IMG/VR virus record: IMGVR_UViG_3300037672_000170
Span: 1-44,266 of that record
From: a virus
DNA length: 44,266 nt
Direction: 5' to 3' (one strand)
The notes beneath the pieces are model-generated. The model was not told the origin of the DNA and searched no databases. It was given only the letters and a program-made list of their open reading frames with translations. Both the position numbers and the translations under genes were made by a program. Positions 26,101 to 34,113 of this stretch are shown here, piece after piece. The stretch's first letter is position 1. Each line of letters starts with the position of its first letter.

Positions 26101-28398
26101 TCTTTCTAGATTATCTCTACCATCACGCTGTCTGGTGTAGAAAGCGGTCTTTGTCTTAGGTGTAATGTCAGTTTTGTTGGATACGATAATAGCATGGAGA
26201 CTATTACCAGCACCTACGTTTACATACCAACCACCATCATACTGAATTGGGTGACCTGGTTCGCCAGGTTCTTTGCCAGAGACAGTAGATACAATTCGTA
26301 GATCACCACCAAGGTTGTTAACACCACTGATATTTGTACCAGCAATGGCATTATTAAACGTAGAAGAAAGGCGAACCTGATCCGCTGCTAAACCATCAGT
26401 AACAGCAAAGTATTCGCGGTTGTACTCTAGACCATCAGGTAGAGCACCATCTTCAGAATAGACTCGGACTTTCTCACCATTGAGGAACTTATGTTCGTCT
26501 CTTAGTGTAAAGGTGTTACCGGTGATTGAGTTGATACCAGATACTCTACCAACAAAATGTTCCTTATGGGCAGATACTCTTTCAGATGCTGCTGCCTGAG
26601 GAACAGGCATAAGGACTGTAGTAGCAAAACTGGTGTCACCTACACCAACTTCAATAGTTTCACCTACCTTGTTACCAAATACGAATCCATTGATACCTGT
26701 AGGAGGAACATTGGATTTCTGATCATAATCATATAAGTATAGTCTGGTGTTAGCAGCAGTAGAAGTCTTCTCTACGTCTAGTGATAGATAGTTGACCTTA
26801 TTCTGCTTGTCACTGATTCTCTGAGGAACCTGAATCTCAGTAATATAACCTTTATCGTCCTTAAGGAACGCCTCAAATCTACACTTATCTGCTTGTAGTG
26901 ACTTGGCACCAAAGTTAGAGTTAGAGTTGGTGATAGACATATCACCACCAGAATCTGCTAGGAAATGCTTAGCATATCCGATAGCAAAGACAGATACTGC
27001 TTGGATAATACCATTGTTAGATACTCTAACGTGGCAGTTTTCCCAACCAGGTCTATGCTTAGCAAGGGAATCTGTGTGTAGGGATACAGCAGAACCTAGT
27101 GCTACTTGATCTTCCCAAGCACCAGTGGTTGTATTATACTTAACGTATGCGTTGTCGTCCTTGTTTAGTGCGATACCCGTAAACTGGGCAACAACCATGG
27201 ACTTAAATCCAGTTGCCTTCGCACCATCAGCGTGCATACCATTCATGCCGAAGACAGAACGGATAGAGCAGTTAAAGATATAAGGAGAAGCAGAACCTAC
27301 AGTGTCACTCTCAATCTTAACAGCAGGACTCTTGCCAGATAGATTAGGTGTTGCTGTAGATGTAGGAGTGGTAGGTACAGAATAAGTGAACGATGTGTTG
27401 CTTAAAACCTGACTTACAATATAACTGCCATCATAGTCAGCGTCATCAATACCAGTAATTAGGATTGGTGTGCCAACGTTAAAACCATGACTGGTTTGTG
27501 TTACTACTGTAACGATAGGAGTGGCAACATTATCGGTAGGATTAGCACCAGAATAGATGTCACTGATTGTGAGAGCACCTATTTGAGAAATAGCACCTAC
27601 AATACGAGACTCATCGACAGTTGCTTCGAAGTCTTTATTTGCGGGGTAGTTAGGTAGAGCACGACCAGAGTTAGTACCATAACCCAGAGTTAGTTTCTGG
27701 TAGTACATGTCAAGGTCAGTATTACCCTGACCAGAGATCTGGTTTACACCGTCAGCGTACTCAAAGCAAGTGAGTTTATGGTGGGAATAATTTGGAACAT
27801 ATACGTTTGTGGTGTAGTCTCTAAAGATGCGATCATTTGGATCTCCATCAAAGAAACTAAACCCAAAGAAGAAACAACCACCAGTTACACGGAAAATAGA
27901 TGTAGAATCAATAGCGTCATTGTCAGGTTTCGGAACAAACTTAGGTTTGATCTTGGTCTTTCTTAGATCCTGACCGACGATAGAAGTACCACGAGGCATG
28001 ATAACGCCACCGTGAGCACTGTTAAACCTGTAAAGGACATTGTTAGGATCCTGAATATCGAAGTTGGTGCCAACACCAAACTGATCGATAATCGCGGAGG
28101 TCCCATTAACATCAGTTAGTGTACCTGAAGTGTTAATCCTTAAACCTGGACGGTTATCAATATAATGGGTACCCGGAGATACCATAATAGTGGTCTTATC
28201 AAATCGGTCGTTGTTAGCACCGATCTGATATGAGAATCTTGCCGCCTCGATTAAGGCACGCTGAATACTCTTAAATGGACGAGTCCTGGAATTACCAGTA
28301 TTACTAATATCGTCAGTTGCGTCAAGTTCCTCGGGATTGACGTAAATGACGTTGCCAGTAACGTTCTTTAGGAAATTCTCTAATCTGCTTAGCGGCAT
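23140..28398 (-). CDS. giant tail fibre/spike with tail-collar domain, 1752 aa
   Basis: The N-terminus (LENFLKNVTGNVIYVNPEEL) leads into a right-handed beta-helix region (RPFKSIQRALIEAARFSYQI, then VSPGTHYIDNRPG). The middle is a chain of beta domains, including a GSGYNVNDLLTVQG module. The last 170 residues are a phage tail collar domain (GGIILWSGSVGSVPGGWALC, NLQDRFVVAAGSGY, then a YYALAYIMRT end) as in T4 short-fibre and microcystin-dependent proteins. Such proteins form host-contact spikes or baseplate-attached fibres. It follows its own late promoter at 28431-28438. The largest gene in the window. Confidence 0.85.
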   Translation of the reverse strand: MPLSRLENFLKNVTGNVIYVNPEELDATDDISNTGNSRTRPFKSIQRALIEAARFSYQIGANNDRFDKTTIMVSPGTHYIDNRPGLRINTSGTLTDVNGTSAIIDQFGVGTNFDIQDPNNVLYRFNSAHGGVIMPRGTSIVGQDLRKTKIKPKFVPKPDNDAIDSTSIFRVTGGCFFFGFSFFDGDPNDRIFRDYTTNVYVPNYSHHKLTCFEYADGVNQISGQGNTDLDMYYQKLTLGYGTNSGRALPNYPANKDFEATVDESRIVGAISQIGALTISDIYSGANPTDNVATPIVTVVTQTSHGFNVGTPILITGIDDADYDGSYIVSQVLSNTSFTYSVPTTPTSTATPNLSGKSPAVKIESDTVGSASPYIFNCSIRSVFGMNGMHADGAKATGFKSMVVAQFTGIALNKDDNAYVKYNTTTGAWEDQVALGSAVSLHTDSLAKHRPGWENCHVRVSNNGIIQAVSVFAIGYAKHFLADSGGDMSITNSNSNFGAKSLQADKCRFEAFLKDDKGYITEIQVPQRISDKQNKVNYLSLDVEKTSTAANTRLYLYDYDQKSNVPPTGINGFVFGNKVGETIEVGVGDTSFATTVLMPVPQAAASERVSAHKEHFVGRVSGINSITGNTFTLRDEHKFLNGEKVRVYSEDGALPDGLEYNREYFAVTDGLAADQVRLSSTFNNAIAGTNISGVNNLGGDLRIVSTVSGKEPGEPGHPIQYDGGWYVNVGAGNSLHAIIVSNKTDITPKTKTAFYTRQRDGRDNLERRYGLKLVIPQSETYASAPTAGFSIADASTVPDDTNYQNDNNTLTSETNLRSKTNVINASWSGNVGVITAENPHSLKVGQTVQVYRLKSANNTGGADNSGFNGIFEVTAVANRETFSIGISTDPGAITEINSGIPFTFEDRTIAGAGRTFSPYFVKRDYGSASYQIHASSEIQEFKSGSQDGVYDLTLRGYISQPTVSPFSTTTYYFGQDDIDIFPEVDRDNPNADPKSAVSYAVRDEIGNVETNDPQRSITREGLDSFMSDTGAVVPITSTSHSSGSLSIVCDRDHGFGGVSGIQSVTGGTNLGANSGNAEFYYNVRAEGGSGRGLTLDVTVAAAGTISAAVLNNPGSGYNVNDLLTVQGIPHYSAGDDCTLGVANIANPVGDAVQIVGVGSTAYDGTRRIESVTNNTTFTVSGSADGSSSGGYVYHVGVTTTVTALDYSKESGIGTVTLSSDIGLRRGDRIVISGSDAFYNGTHFITDKVSGAQLFVDFGKNSTKPSFTASNVNAHGEGINQRGDGRGIPIYGGHTSLLSSGISTTSTSFTVPVADRGNLRRGDFLQIDDEIVMVSNSNVTTIIRGVMGTNADEHPVNSAARKIKVLPIESRRYSILRASGHTFEYVGFGPGNYSTAMPQVQDRRRSVREELISQSVQHRGGFIVYSGMNDLGDFYIGKLKIEAGSSEIKSIIPPRSGGDTTVEKAEFPTDATFNSVTVNSSLQSNADTEVIDLLLRGNRSGDVGKSVYVGIKDGDTTPTSNVDSILFRTSFGSGGYLGWVRTTGGWRRFGPISKSATAENYEIDQLEVTGDTTLTGATVNGDITQTGNVTSSGIVTATTFVGNGITPIGGIILWSGSVGSVPGGWALCNGSNGTPNLQDRFVVAAGSGYSVGATGGSADSILVTHSHTTDSTINEGDTNAKSLTGTFRNDPQPAPTGIFSQTNVNHNEDSDQGNDGRLISIDATHRHTTDSQGESGTNKNLPPYYALAYIMRTT

Positions 28399-28402
28399 AG
28401 CC

Positions 28403-28410
28403 TATAAATA
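28403..28410 (+). promoter_or_regulatory. T4-type late promoter, plus strand
   Basis: CTATAAATAC contains perfect TATAAATA on the plus strand, 31 bases before the ATG at 28441. Confidence 0.75.
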
Positions 28411-28430
28411 CTGACACCATCTCTTCATGC

Positions 28431-28438
28431 TATTTATA
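28431..28438 (-). promoter_or_regulatory. T4-type late promoter, minus strand
   Basis: Perfect TATAAATA on the minus strand (GGTATAAATAGC), 33 bases before the ATG at 28398. It forms a face-to-face pair with the plus-strand promoter at 28403-28410. Confidence 0.75.
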
Positions 28439-28440
28439 CC

Positions 28441-29148
28441 ATGGCTATTGGTCCTCAGACTAATGCGTTAATTGACTCCTATAAATTAAAAATCAAGCAA
28501 AAACGCGACAATAAAACTCAAATTACAGAATCCAAAAAAGGATACAATATCACGGATTCTGAAGGTGGAACAATTGCACGTATTGAAGACCTCGATGTAG
28601 TCATCAATAGTTTTTCACCTGCTATCAATGGTCTAGACACCGAGGTCTTACGGATAAACGATCTTATCAACGATCAGCAAACTCTCGTCTTTGATCTATA
28701 TACTGGTGCGACACAAGTGGGATGCACCACTCACACTATCACAATGGTAGATAGTCTACGTGATGATGTAAGGGGATATAAGTGGGCTTTCTCTGGTGAT
28801 AATCCGTTCGCAGAATCTAACGCTCTGATCACCAGTGCTAATATTGGGTATGGCACATATACAGGCATCACACAAGTCAGTCTAGGCACATTCTTCGGTC
28901 TAGACTCAACCGAATGTCCTGGATACGCTGCTTCTATCACGGAAGCAGAAACGGTCATTACAACGCTAAGATCGCAACGTACAGGTGTTATAACTCCAGT
29001 TCAGAACTTAAAGGAAGCAAGAGCAGAATATCAACTTCAGAAATATGGATATGATCGAGCTTCAGAACAACTAGATAAAGAAATTTTAGAAGCAGAAGCA
29101 GTAATTACTTCTCTAGAGGGTTCTGATTCTCAGTATTTCTTAGAATAG
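28441..29148 (+). CDS. isolated plus-strand structural-type protein, 235 aa
   Basis: The N-terminal 45 and C-terminal 60 residues are charged helices (KLKIKQKRDNKTQITESKKG; ASEQLDKEILEAEAVITSLE) suggesting coiled coils. The middle is a compact domain with two Cys (VGCTTH, TECPGY). It is not recognised. A perfect late promoter precedes it, so it is probably a virion or assembly protein. It is the only plus-strand gene within the minus-strand fibre and hub block, and its 3' end overlaps a convergent small frame. Confidence 0.75.
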   Translation: MAIGPQTNALIDSYKLKIKQKRDNKTQITESKKGYNITDSEGGTIARIEDLDVVINSFSPAINGLDTEVLRINDLINDQQTLVFDLYTGATQVGCTTHTITMVDSLRDDVRGYKWAFSGDNPFAESNALITSANIGYGTYTGITQVSLGTFFGLDSTECPGYAASITEAETVITTLRSQRTGVITPVQNLKEARAEYQLQKYGYDRASEQLDKEILEAEAVITSLEGSDSQYFLE

Positions 29149-29278
29149 AACTATCCATGGGGTCTTTTTCACCCTTAAGGATAGCATTTGCTCTAATATA
29201 AAAGAAACTGTCGGTTTTATCGGCAGTCTCTAAAGCGTCTTTGACTTTACGCCAATTCTCCAAGGTGTACTTATCCAA
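29105..29278 (-). CDS. small hypothetical protein with non-ATG start, 57 aa
   Basis: The frame encodes DKYTLENWRKVKDALETADK, then DSFFYIRANAILKGEKDPMD. This looks like a real small phage protein, but no ATG or GTG opens it. TTG at 29278 is the only usual alternative, without a clear ribosome-binding site. A frameshift from an ATG in another frame just upstream is possible. Its last 44 bases overlap the convergent plus-strand gene. Confidence 0.4.
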   Translation of the reverse strand: MDKYTLENWRKVKDALETADKTDSFFYIRANAILKGEKDPMDSSILRNTENQNPLEK

Positions 29279-29301
29279 GGATATGGTGCGGAGGATACAT
29301 A

Positions 29302-29448
29302 TTATTTACCTTTTTTCTTTTTCTTTCGGTTTTGTTTATGATTAAACCGGTGATTTTTGTCTACTTCTTTACACCGTCGGATATGAGAAGCAAAATTAAT
29401 TTTATCAAAGCATAAATGCCCGCAAAGCGGACATCTAATTTGAGACAT
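29302..29448 (-). CDS. 48-aa C2HC zinc-finger microprotein
   Basis: It begins MSQIRCPLCGHLCFDKINFA and continues SHIRRCKEVDKN. C6-x2-C9 with H22-x4... C26 makes a C2HC-type finger, followed by a very basic tail (KQNRKKKKKGK). It probably binds nucleic acid. The start overlaps the end of the 29435-29617 gene by 14 bases. The function in the virus is unknown. Confidence 0.6.
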   Translation of the reverse strand: MSQIRCPLCGHLCFDKINFASHIRRCKEVDKNHRFNHKQNRKKKKKGK

Positions 29449-29617
29449 ACACCACTTCGGTGTTCTCTTTGTTTATACGAACCAATCTCAGAAGGTTGAT
29501 GAACTGATCAGGGGTGTCACACAAGATCTCTTTACATGCACCCATGTCACCGTGCATACAGAAGGTACGGTTCAGAACATCTACCTCGATAAGGCTGACG
29601 GTTTCCTTAGAATTCAT
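29435..29617 (-). CDS. small hypothetical protein, 60 aa
   Basis: It contains TVSLIEVDVLNRTFCMHGDM and FINLLRLVRINKENTEV, a beta-helix-beta pattern with three Cys. The start overlaps the preceding stop (ATGA). Unrecognised. Confidence 0.6.
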   Translation of the reverse strand: MNSKETVSLIEVDVLNRTFCMHGDMGACKEILCDTPDQFINLLRLVRINKENTEVVYVSN

Positions 29618-29910
29618 GAAGGTTTGGTTCGTGTTTTGGACTTTCCTATTGTAGCAGGTTTCTGCTGGATTTCCAATGGTGGGGGTGCCAATTCCTGAAC
29701 TGTCACGGTGTAGTATGCTCGCAAGGCACCACCACCACCATTACGAATGATTGCTTTAGTGCCCCACTCAATACGATCAACGTAAAGTTCTTGTGCGGTA
29801 CCGATTGCAGTTAGTTGAATGACCAATGATTCGGCGTCGATTTTGCCACGCCATTCTTCAGGAAACTCAATGATGCCGTCTACAGAGACGACTCCAGATT
29901 CTGTAAGCAT
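29614..29910 (-). CDS. small beta-domain fibre-associated protein, 98 aa
   Basis: The pattern GIIEFPEEWRGKIDAESLVI, then TAIGTAQELYVDRIEWGTKA with a Gly-rich turn and YYTVTVQEL fits the small beta-domain that in many fibre and S74-chaperone proteins reads '(F/L)PexF...y.vqLT.iG...plyV...'. Here it is encoded separately, beginning 31 bases before the end of the S74 protein gene. It is likely a partner of that protein. The C-terminal 25 residues are basic and Pro-rich. Confidence 0.6.
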   Translation of the reverse strand: MLTESGVVSVDGIIEFPEEWRGKIDAESLVIQLTAIGTAQELYVDRIEWGTKAIIRNGGGGALRAYYTVTVQELAPPPLEIQQKPATIGKSKTRTKPS

Positions 29911-30725
29911 GATTCTAAATGTTCAATTCGTGTGTTTTGTTCTTTGATTGCTTCGACTAGAAGTGCTACGAGTTTATCATACTGAACGCCTTTAACGTCC
30001 ATAGCATTGCCGTCGCTATCATCAATCTTAGTATCTATAACAGCTTCGGGAATGACTTTTTCTACTTCCTGTGCTATAAAACCGATTCGTATACCAGGAT
30101 TTTGCCTTTTTTTCTGACAATGATTCCACTCAAATGTAACACCTTGAAGTGCTAGTACTTTAGATAGAGCACTAGTGATTGGTTTCACGTTAGTCTTCAG
30201 TCTGATATCTGAGTGAGTGTGAAGCTCATCTAATGATGAAAAATTATAAGTCCAGTCCCCAAACAGACTTCCAACGCCTGATGGAAGTGAAGTCGCTAGT
30301 GCTGCTGTAATATTCTTAGGTTCTGCTGCGACTTTGCCACCAACCTCAACTGCCGCACCAACACGACTAAACAATCCTATCATATTCTTGATGCCAATCG
30401 CGTTCCAGATGCCAGTATTGTTACTGGCACCAAAGAAGTTGCTTAGACCAAGGTTATTCATATAACCGGTGTGCTGTGTGCCACCAGTTACATCCAGTCC
30501 AAGTGTAGGAATGCTGGGGTTGAATGGTGGGATGGCAGGACCGATGTTGACAACACCACGAGCAAATCCAATGTTAGTGGGAGCACCAAAGAATGCGGTG
30601 CCAGATACTGCTAGTGTGCCAGCAAAAGGATTGAGACCATCTAGGGTAAGCAGTGATTGATCAGTCTTGATAGGAAGACTAGGACCAATATAGATTTTTT
30701 GTGCCGAAATTTCTGGTGATTCCAT
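29880..30725 (-). CDS. tail protein with C-terminal S74 intramolecular chaperone, 281 aa
   Basis: The C-terminal 110 residues match the peptidase S74 chaperone: HSDIRLKTNV with the catalytic Ser172-Lys177 spacing of the K1F endosialidase dyad, then VTFEWN, IGFIAQEVEKVIPEAV and VQYDKLVALLVEAIKEQNTR ending in a coiled coil. S74 domains guide trimer folding and then cut themselves off. The N-terminal 160 residues are Gly/Asn-rich with VSGTAFFGAPTN-type strands. It lies next to the hub spike gene and may be a small trimeric tail part. Confidence 0.8.
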   Translation of the reverse strand: MESPEISAQKIYIGPSLPIKTDQSLLTLDGLNPFAGTLAVSGTAFFGAPTNIGFARGVVNIGPAIPPFNPSIPTLGLDVTGGTQHTGYMNNLGLSNFFGASNNTGIWNAIGIKNMIGLFSRVGAAVEVGGKVAAEPKNITAALATSLPSGVGSLFGDWTYNFSSLDELHTHSDIRLKTNVKPITSALSKVLALQGVTFEWNHCQKKRQNPGIRIGFIAQEVEKVIPEAVIDTKIDDSDGNAMDVKGVQYDKLVALLVEAIKEQNTRIEHLESCLQNLESSL

Positions 30726-31267
30726 CAGTTTAGTAGAATTTGTTCAATTAACATCTCAACAATATCAGCAAGACCAGTAGGAATAATTTTCATCTTCTTC
30801 TCATAGACAATTACTGGATTGCCAGCCACAATATTCATACCTACAGAATGTGACAGGATTTTATTATCTGCTTTGATAACAACATTAGCACCTAGAGCAT
30901 GTAGGTTGTTGTCAGCATCAAGACGAATGTTCTTATTGGAGTTTAATACAATGTTACCGTCATCAGGATCAACAGTCTCCATCGTAATTTTTGCTGCCTT
31001 GAGTGAGAACTCACCCTTACAGGCGACATTGATGTCACCGTCAGAGTAAATGTTCAGTGGACCTTCACCTTGCTGGAAGATATTAGATCCAGTCTCGTTA
31101 GCAACGGCACGAAGTTCCCATCCACCATCCTTAAAGATACGTAGACTAGAACCATTACCAGCAGCAACCTGAACCTGCGACTTACGTGTTATCCTATCGG
31201 CAGTTTGGACACCTACACGGATAAACCCATCCTCAGGATGGTTAAAAATGAGTGGTGGTGATGACAT
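30725..31267 (-). CDS. beta-helical baseplate spike/needle protein, 180 aa
   Basis: Residues 60-140 contain short period strands GDINVACKGEFSLKAAKI, GNIVLNSNKNIRLDADNN and ANVVIKADNKILSHSVG. These are typical of the triangular beta-helix of T4 gp5 C-terminal needles or gp5.4-like tips. The N-terminus has a beta motif (GFIRVGVQTADRITRKSQVQ). Stop and start overlap (ATGA-type) with the gp5-like OB gene upstream, so needle and OB domains are separate polypeptides here. It probably forms the membrane-piercing trimer. Confidence 0.7.
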   Translation of the reverse strand: MSSPPLIFNHPEDGFIRVGVQTADRITRKSQVQVAAGNGSSLRIFKDGGWELRAVANETGSNIFQQGEGPLNIYSDGDINVACKGEFSLKAAKITMETVDPDDGNIVLNSNKNIRLDADNNLHALGANVVIKADNKILSHSVGMNIVAGNPVIVYEKKMKIIPTGLADIVEMLIEQILLN

Positions 31268-33240
31268 CAGTAACTACTTACACAATCTACAACTTTGAGT
31301 ACAGCACTCTGTGGAATGTTGACAGTCTTACTATACTCTTCACGCTTACGGAATTTCATAACCGGACGGATAACAGCGCCAAATCCAGTCGCACTATTTA
31401 TTCTCAATTTAGGCAGAACTTTACAACCAATATCAGACTGAACAATATCAGCACCAACAATTCTACCTTCCTGATCTAGTTGTGGTTTGAGTGTTCCACA
31501 ACCACTTACAATCAAAGAATCCTGATCGTATCCTTTACCAGTGTTGATAACATCAATACCAACGATTTCACCTACAACTTCCTCACCTTCGTTGTCAGCA
31601 GTGGCAGTCTCAGGTCCTAGGTAACCACCTCCAGTGTTGGTAATGATAACGTTAGTAACTCTACCATCTTCCACGACAGCAGTTCCAGTAGCACCACGAC
31701 CGTTATCACAACTGTCAGAGATAGTAACAAACGGTTTCTTAGCATAACCGGAACCAAACTGTGTCATATTTACACCGACAACCTGACCCACCTCATTAAC
31801 GACGGCACGAGCAGCAGCACCAAATCCACCACCGCCAAAGATCTCAATGCTAGGGGCACCACATTTTATAACATTTGTGGGGCAACCACCAACCAATTCA
31901 GCAACAGCACTAGATTTTTCGTCATCAATATCAGGAAATATATTACTAATCATATTGCTGACAGAAGCACCAATGCCTGCTGCTGTTATTCCGTTAGTAA
32001 TATTGATACTTCTCTTAAAGTCAGCAACCGATTTCTTACTAGGTCCGAAGTTTGCTGCCCAATCATATGGTTCTGGTGGACAAATATCATCCTCACAAGA
32101 TAGGAACTTAAGACCCATCTGAACATAACCCATCGCCTTGTTAATGAATCCCATGAAGGTGCCGAGGGGTCCTAGGATGCCTTGGATCGCCTCCATAGCA
32201 GGTCCAATCACGCTTTGGACCTTATCATTGATATTAGCGACTAAACCAGCAATCGCCGCCTCAGCGGCGCATAGAGGCATGTTGACGACCTTGCCAAATA
32301 GTTGATTAAGGAAGTCTTCGATAAGACCCTTAAGTGATTTGACAATTTTTTCGATGATACAGAAGATAGTATCCATTGCCTTAGATATGGCAATATCTTT
32401 TAGCAGACTATCTGGCAACAGGAAGGTAACAATATTCTCAGAAAGTTTTTTAATTTGTTCGAATAAGAACTTACGAGCAAGTCTAATCAGTTGAGCAAAT
32501 CCACTAGCAATTATAGTTGACGAAGCACTAATAAGAGCCGCGACATTATAGATCTCACCAAAAACAGGATCAATAAATCCTTCCTTATATTCTATTAGAC
32601 CATTACCGATAGCAACAACAGATGCCAAGGTTCTGGCAACATCGGACATGAATCCTTTGCCACCCTTACACGATTTTGCCTTGGGAACTATAATTTCTTT
32701 ACCATCAATCGCCGCCTGCTGGGATTCTTTGCCGTCAGGAGTCAAACCATTATTATCTGGCAAACCATTACCGTCTGTTTTCTCACCATCAGTACGACGG
32801 ACAGCTTTGCTAAAGTCTCGATTATAGTTTGCCGATAAGGGTAAAAATCCGGTGGTACCTGCCTGTACAGCATCATCAAATGCCATCAGGTTCTCTTCAT
32901 TTTGCCCAGAAGATAGAGTACCAATAACAATAGGTTGTTGAGCATCATCACCATCTAAGAAGAATCCTATAACGGTCTCTCCACCTTGGATGAAGAAACT
33001 AGATCCTCCAAATCCTTTGCCAGTTCCTAAACTAGGAGGTGTGACAAAGTGTGCCCATGGTAGTTCAGAATCTGGTACTTCAGCGGTAGCAGGATGCTTG
33101 CCAAGGATTCTTACCTTAGCACGATATCCATTAGTATTAGAAGAACCACGCCAAGCAGGATCAGGAGTGACTTGTCCCACAAACCAGTGGAACCCGTCCT
33201 GTCCAATATAATTGATCTTGCTTAAACGTGTTTCAAGCAT
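31267..33240 (-). CDS. gp5-like baseplate hub protein with OB domain, 657 aa
   Basis: The N-terminal 130 residues (HWFVGQVTPDPAWRGSSNTN, then YRAKVRILGKHP, SFFIQGGETVIGFFLDGDDA and PIVIGTLSSGQN) match the OB-fold of T4 gp5 and VgrG-like hub proteins. The T4 lysozyme domain is absent. The middle is helical with hydrophobic stretches (IFCIIEKIVKSLKGLIEDFL). The end has GSGYAKKPFVTISD-type GxGY modules also found in two fibre proteins. It pairs with the separate needle and the GH104-like lysozyme further upstream. It overlaps the 33233-33886 gene by eight bases. Confidence 0.8.
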   Translation of the reverse strand: MLETRLSKINYIGQDGFHWFVGQVTPDPAWRGSSNTNGYRAKVRILGKHPATAEVPDSELPWAHFVTPPSLGTGKGFGGSSFFIQGGETVIGFFLDGDDAQQPIVIGTLSSGQNEENLMAFDDAVQAGTTGFLPLSANYNRDFSKAVRRTDGEKTDGNGLPDNNGLTPDGKESQQAAIDGKEIIVPKAKSCKGGKGFMSDVARTLASVVAIGNGLIEYKEGFIDPVFGEIYNVAALISASSTIIASGFAQLIRLARKFLFEQIKKLSENIVTFLLPDSLLKDIAISKAMDTIFCIIEKIVKSLKGLIEDFLNQLFGKVVNMPLCAAEAAIAGLVANINDKVQSVIGPAMEAIQGILGPLGTFMGFINKAMGYVQMGLKFLSCEDDICPPEPYDWAANFGPSKKSVADFKRSINITNGITAAGIGASVSNMISNIFPDIDDEKSSAVAELVGGCPTNVIKCGAPSIEIFGGGGFGAAARAVVNEVGQVVGVNMTQFGSGYAKKPFVTISDSCDNGRGATGTAVVEDGRVTNVIITNTGGGYLGPETATADNEGEEVVGEIVGIDVINTGKGYDQDSLIVSGCGTLKPQLDQEGRIVGADIVQSDIGCKVLPKLRINSATGFGAVIRPVMKFRKREEYSKTVNIPQSAVLKVVDCVSSY

Positions 33241-33886
33241 CGCGTTCCTTAGAAGTTTTCCAGAAATATTCTGACTGATCGCCTAGACCATCTTGCCTAT
33301 GACCAGACTCAACCTCATAGATCCTGGTAGATACCTTAAAGTCAGGCATCTTGGGTTCTTTGGGTGTTAGACTGTTATCATAGATTCGCATCCTATTGTT
33401 AGGATACAAAGCAAACTGACCATTTTCCAGAGCAATCAAATTGTGAGATTTATGTTCTGCTGGTGTTTCAGCAGTGCTGTAGTCGATCACATCTGGATCA
33501 GGATGATAGTTATCTAAAGTACAAATATATGTACCCTGGATATTACCATAATCCCTAGTATATATCTCATAATCAGCAGAGCCTGTAATTTGCTTGGTAA
33601 TTGCTGTTACTCCATAGTCCATACAGTTCCAGAACTGTAGGTTAGGTAAATCTAGATCAGGACTAGGCAACTCTGGTTTTGATACAAATGCCGTGATTGG
33701 CAATTTGTCATACATTGCCGCATACTCAGGCAAATATGTCTCAAAATAAAACGCACGTCCGGGCACTGACTTTGCCGTAACCCAGACGCCTTCTACAAAC
33801 TCTCCATGTCCGTCTTGATGATCTCTCAAATACTCCTTACGGACATAAACATGTTCACTAGGTAGGTTGCAGATAAGTGTACTCAT
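33233..33886 (-). CDS. hypothetical hub-region protein, 217 aa
   Basis: The protein is beta-rich (PSEHVYVRKEYLRDHQDGHG; AVYWVTAKSVPGRAFYF-type strands) and repeats aromatic and acidic residues. It lies between the gp27-like and gp5-like hub genes, in an operon with one-base junctions, so it is probably conserved and tail-related in this phage group. No known family is recognised and no enzymatic motif is visible. Confidence 0.65.
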   Translation of the reverse strand: MSTLICNLPSEHVYVRKEYLRDHQDGHGEFVEGVWVTAKSVPGRAFYFETYLPEYAAMYDKLPITAFVSKPELPSPDLDLPNLQFWNCMDYGVTAITKQITGSADYEIYTRDYGNIQGTYICTLDNYHPDPDVIDYSTAETPAEHKSHNLIALENGQFALYPNNRMRIYDNSLTPKEPKMPDFKVSTRIYEVESGHRQDGLGDQSEYFWKTSKERDA

Positions 33887-34113
33887 CAGTCTTCATACAC
33901 CAGACATTCTGGTTCCGATGGATTAGCATCACAATATAGTTCTAGTGGAGTAGGATCATGATGATCACCTGCCTCAATTTCTGTCTTGTGATGTTCCGCA
34001 TAATCCTCTAACTCATGCAGTTCGCCCTCAATATGACGACGTTGTTGTGGCGAAGTAGTTGGATCTTCAAGGATTTCTTTGTCCTTAGCGATGTGAGTCT
34101 CGATGTTTTTCAT
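33886..34113 (-). CDS. small acidic helical protein, 75 aa
   Basis: It starts MKNIETHIAKDKEILEDPTT and has a long charged helix with several His (HIEGELHELEDYAEHHKTEI). The C-terminal CDANPSEPECLVYED has two Cys. Its ends overlap both neighbouring hub genes. Possibly an assembly factor; the function is unknown. Confidence 0.65.
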   Translation of the reverse strand: MKNIETHIAKDKEILEDPTTSPQQRRHIEGELHELEDYAEHHKTEIEAGDHHDPTPLELYCDANPSEPECLVYED

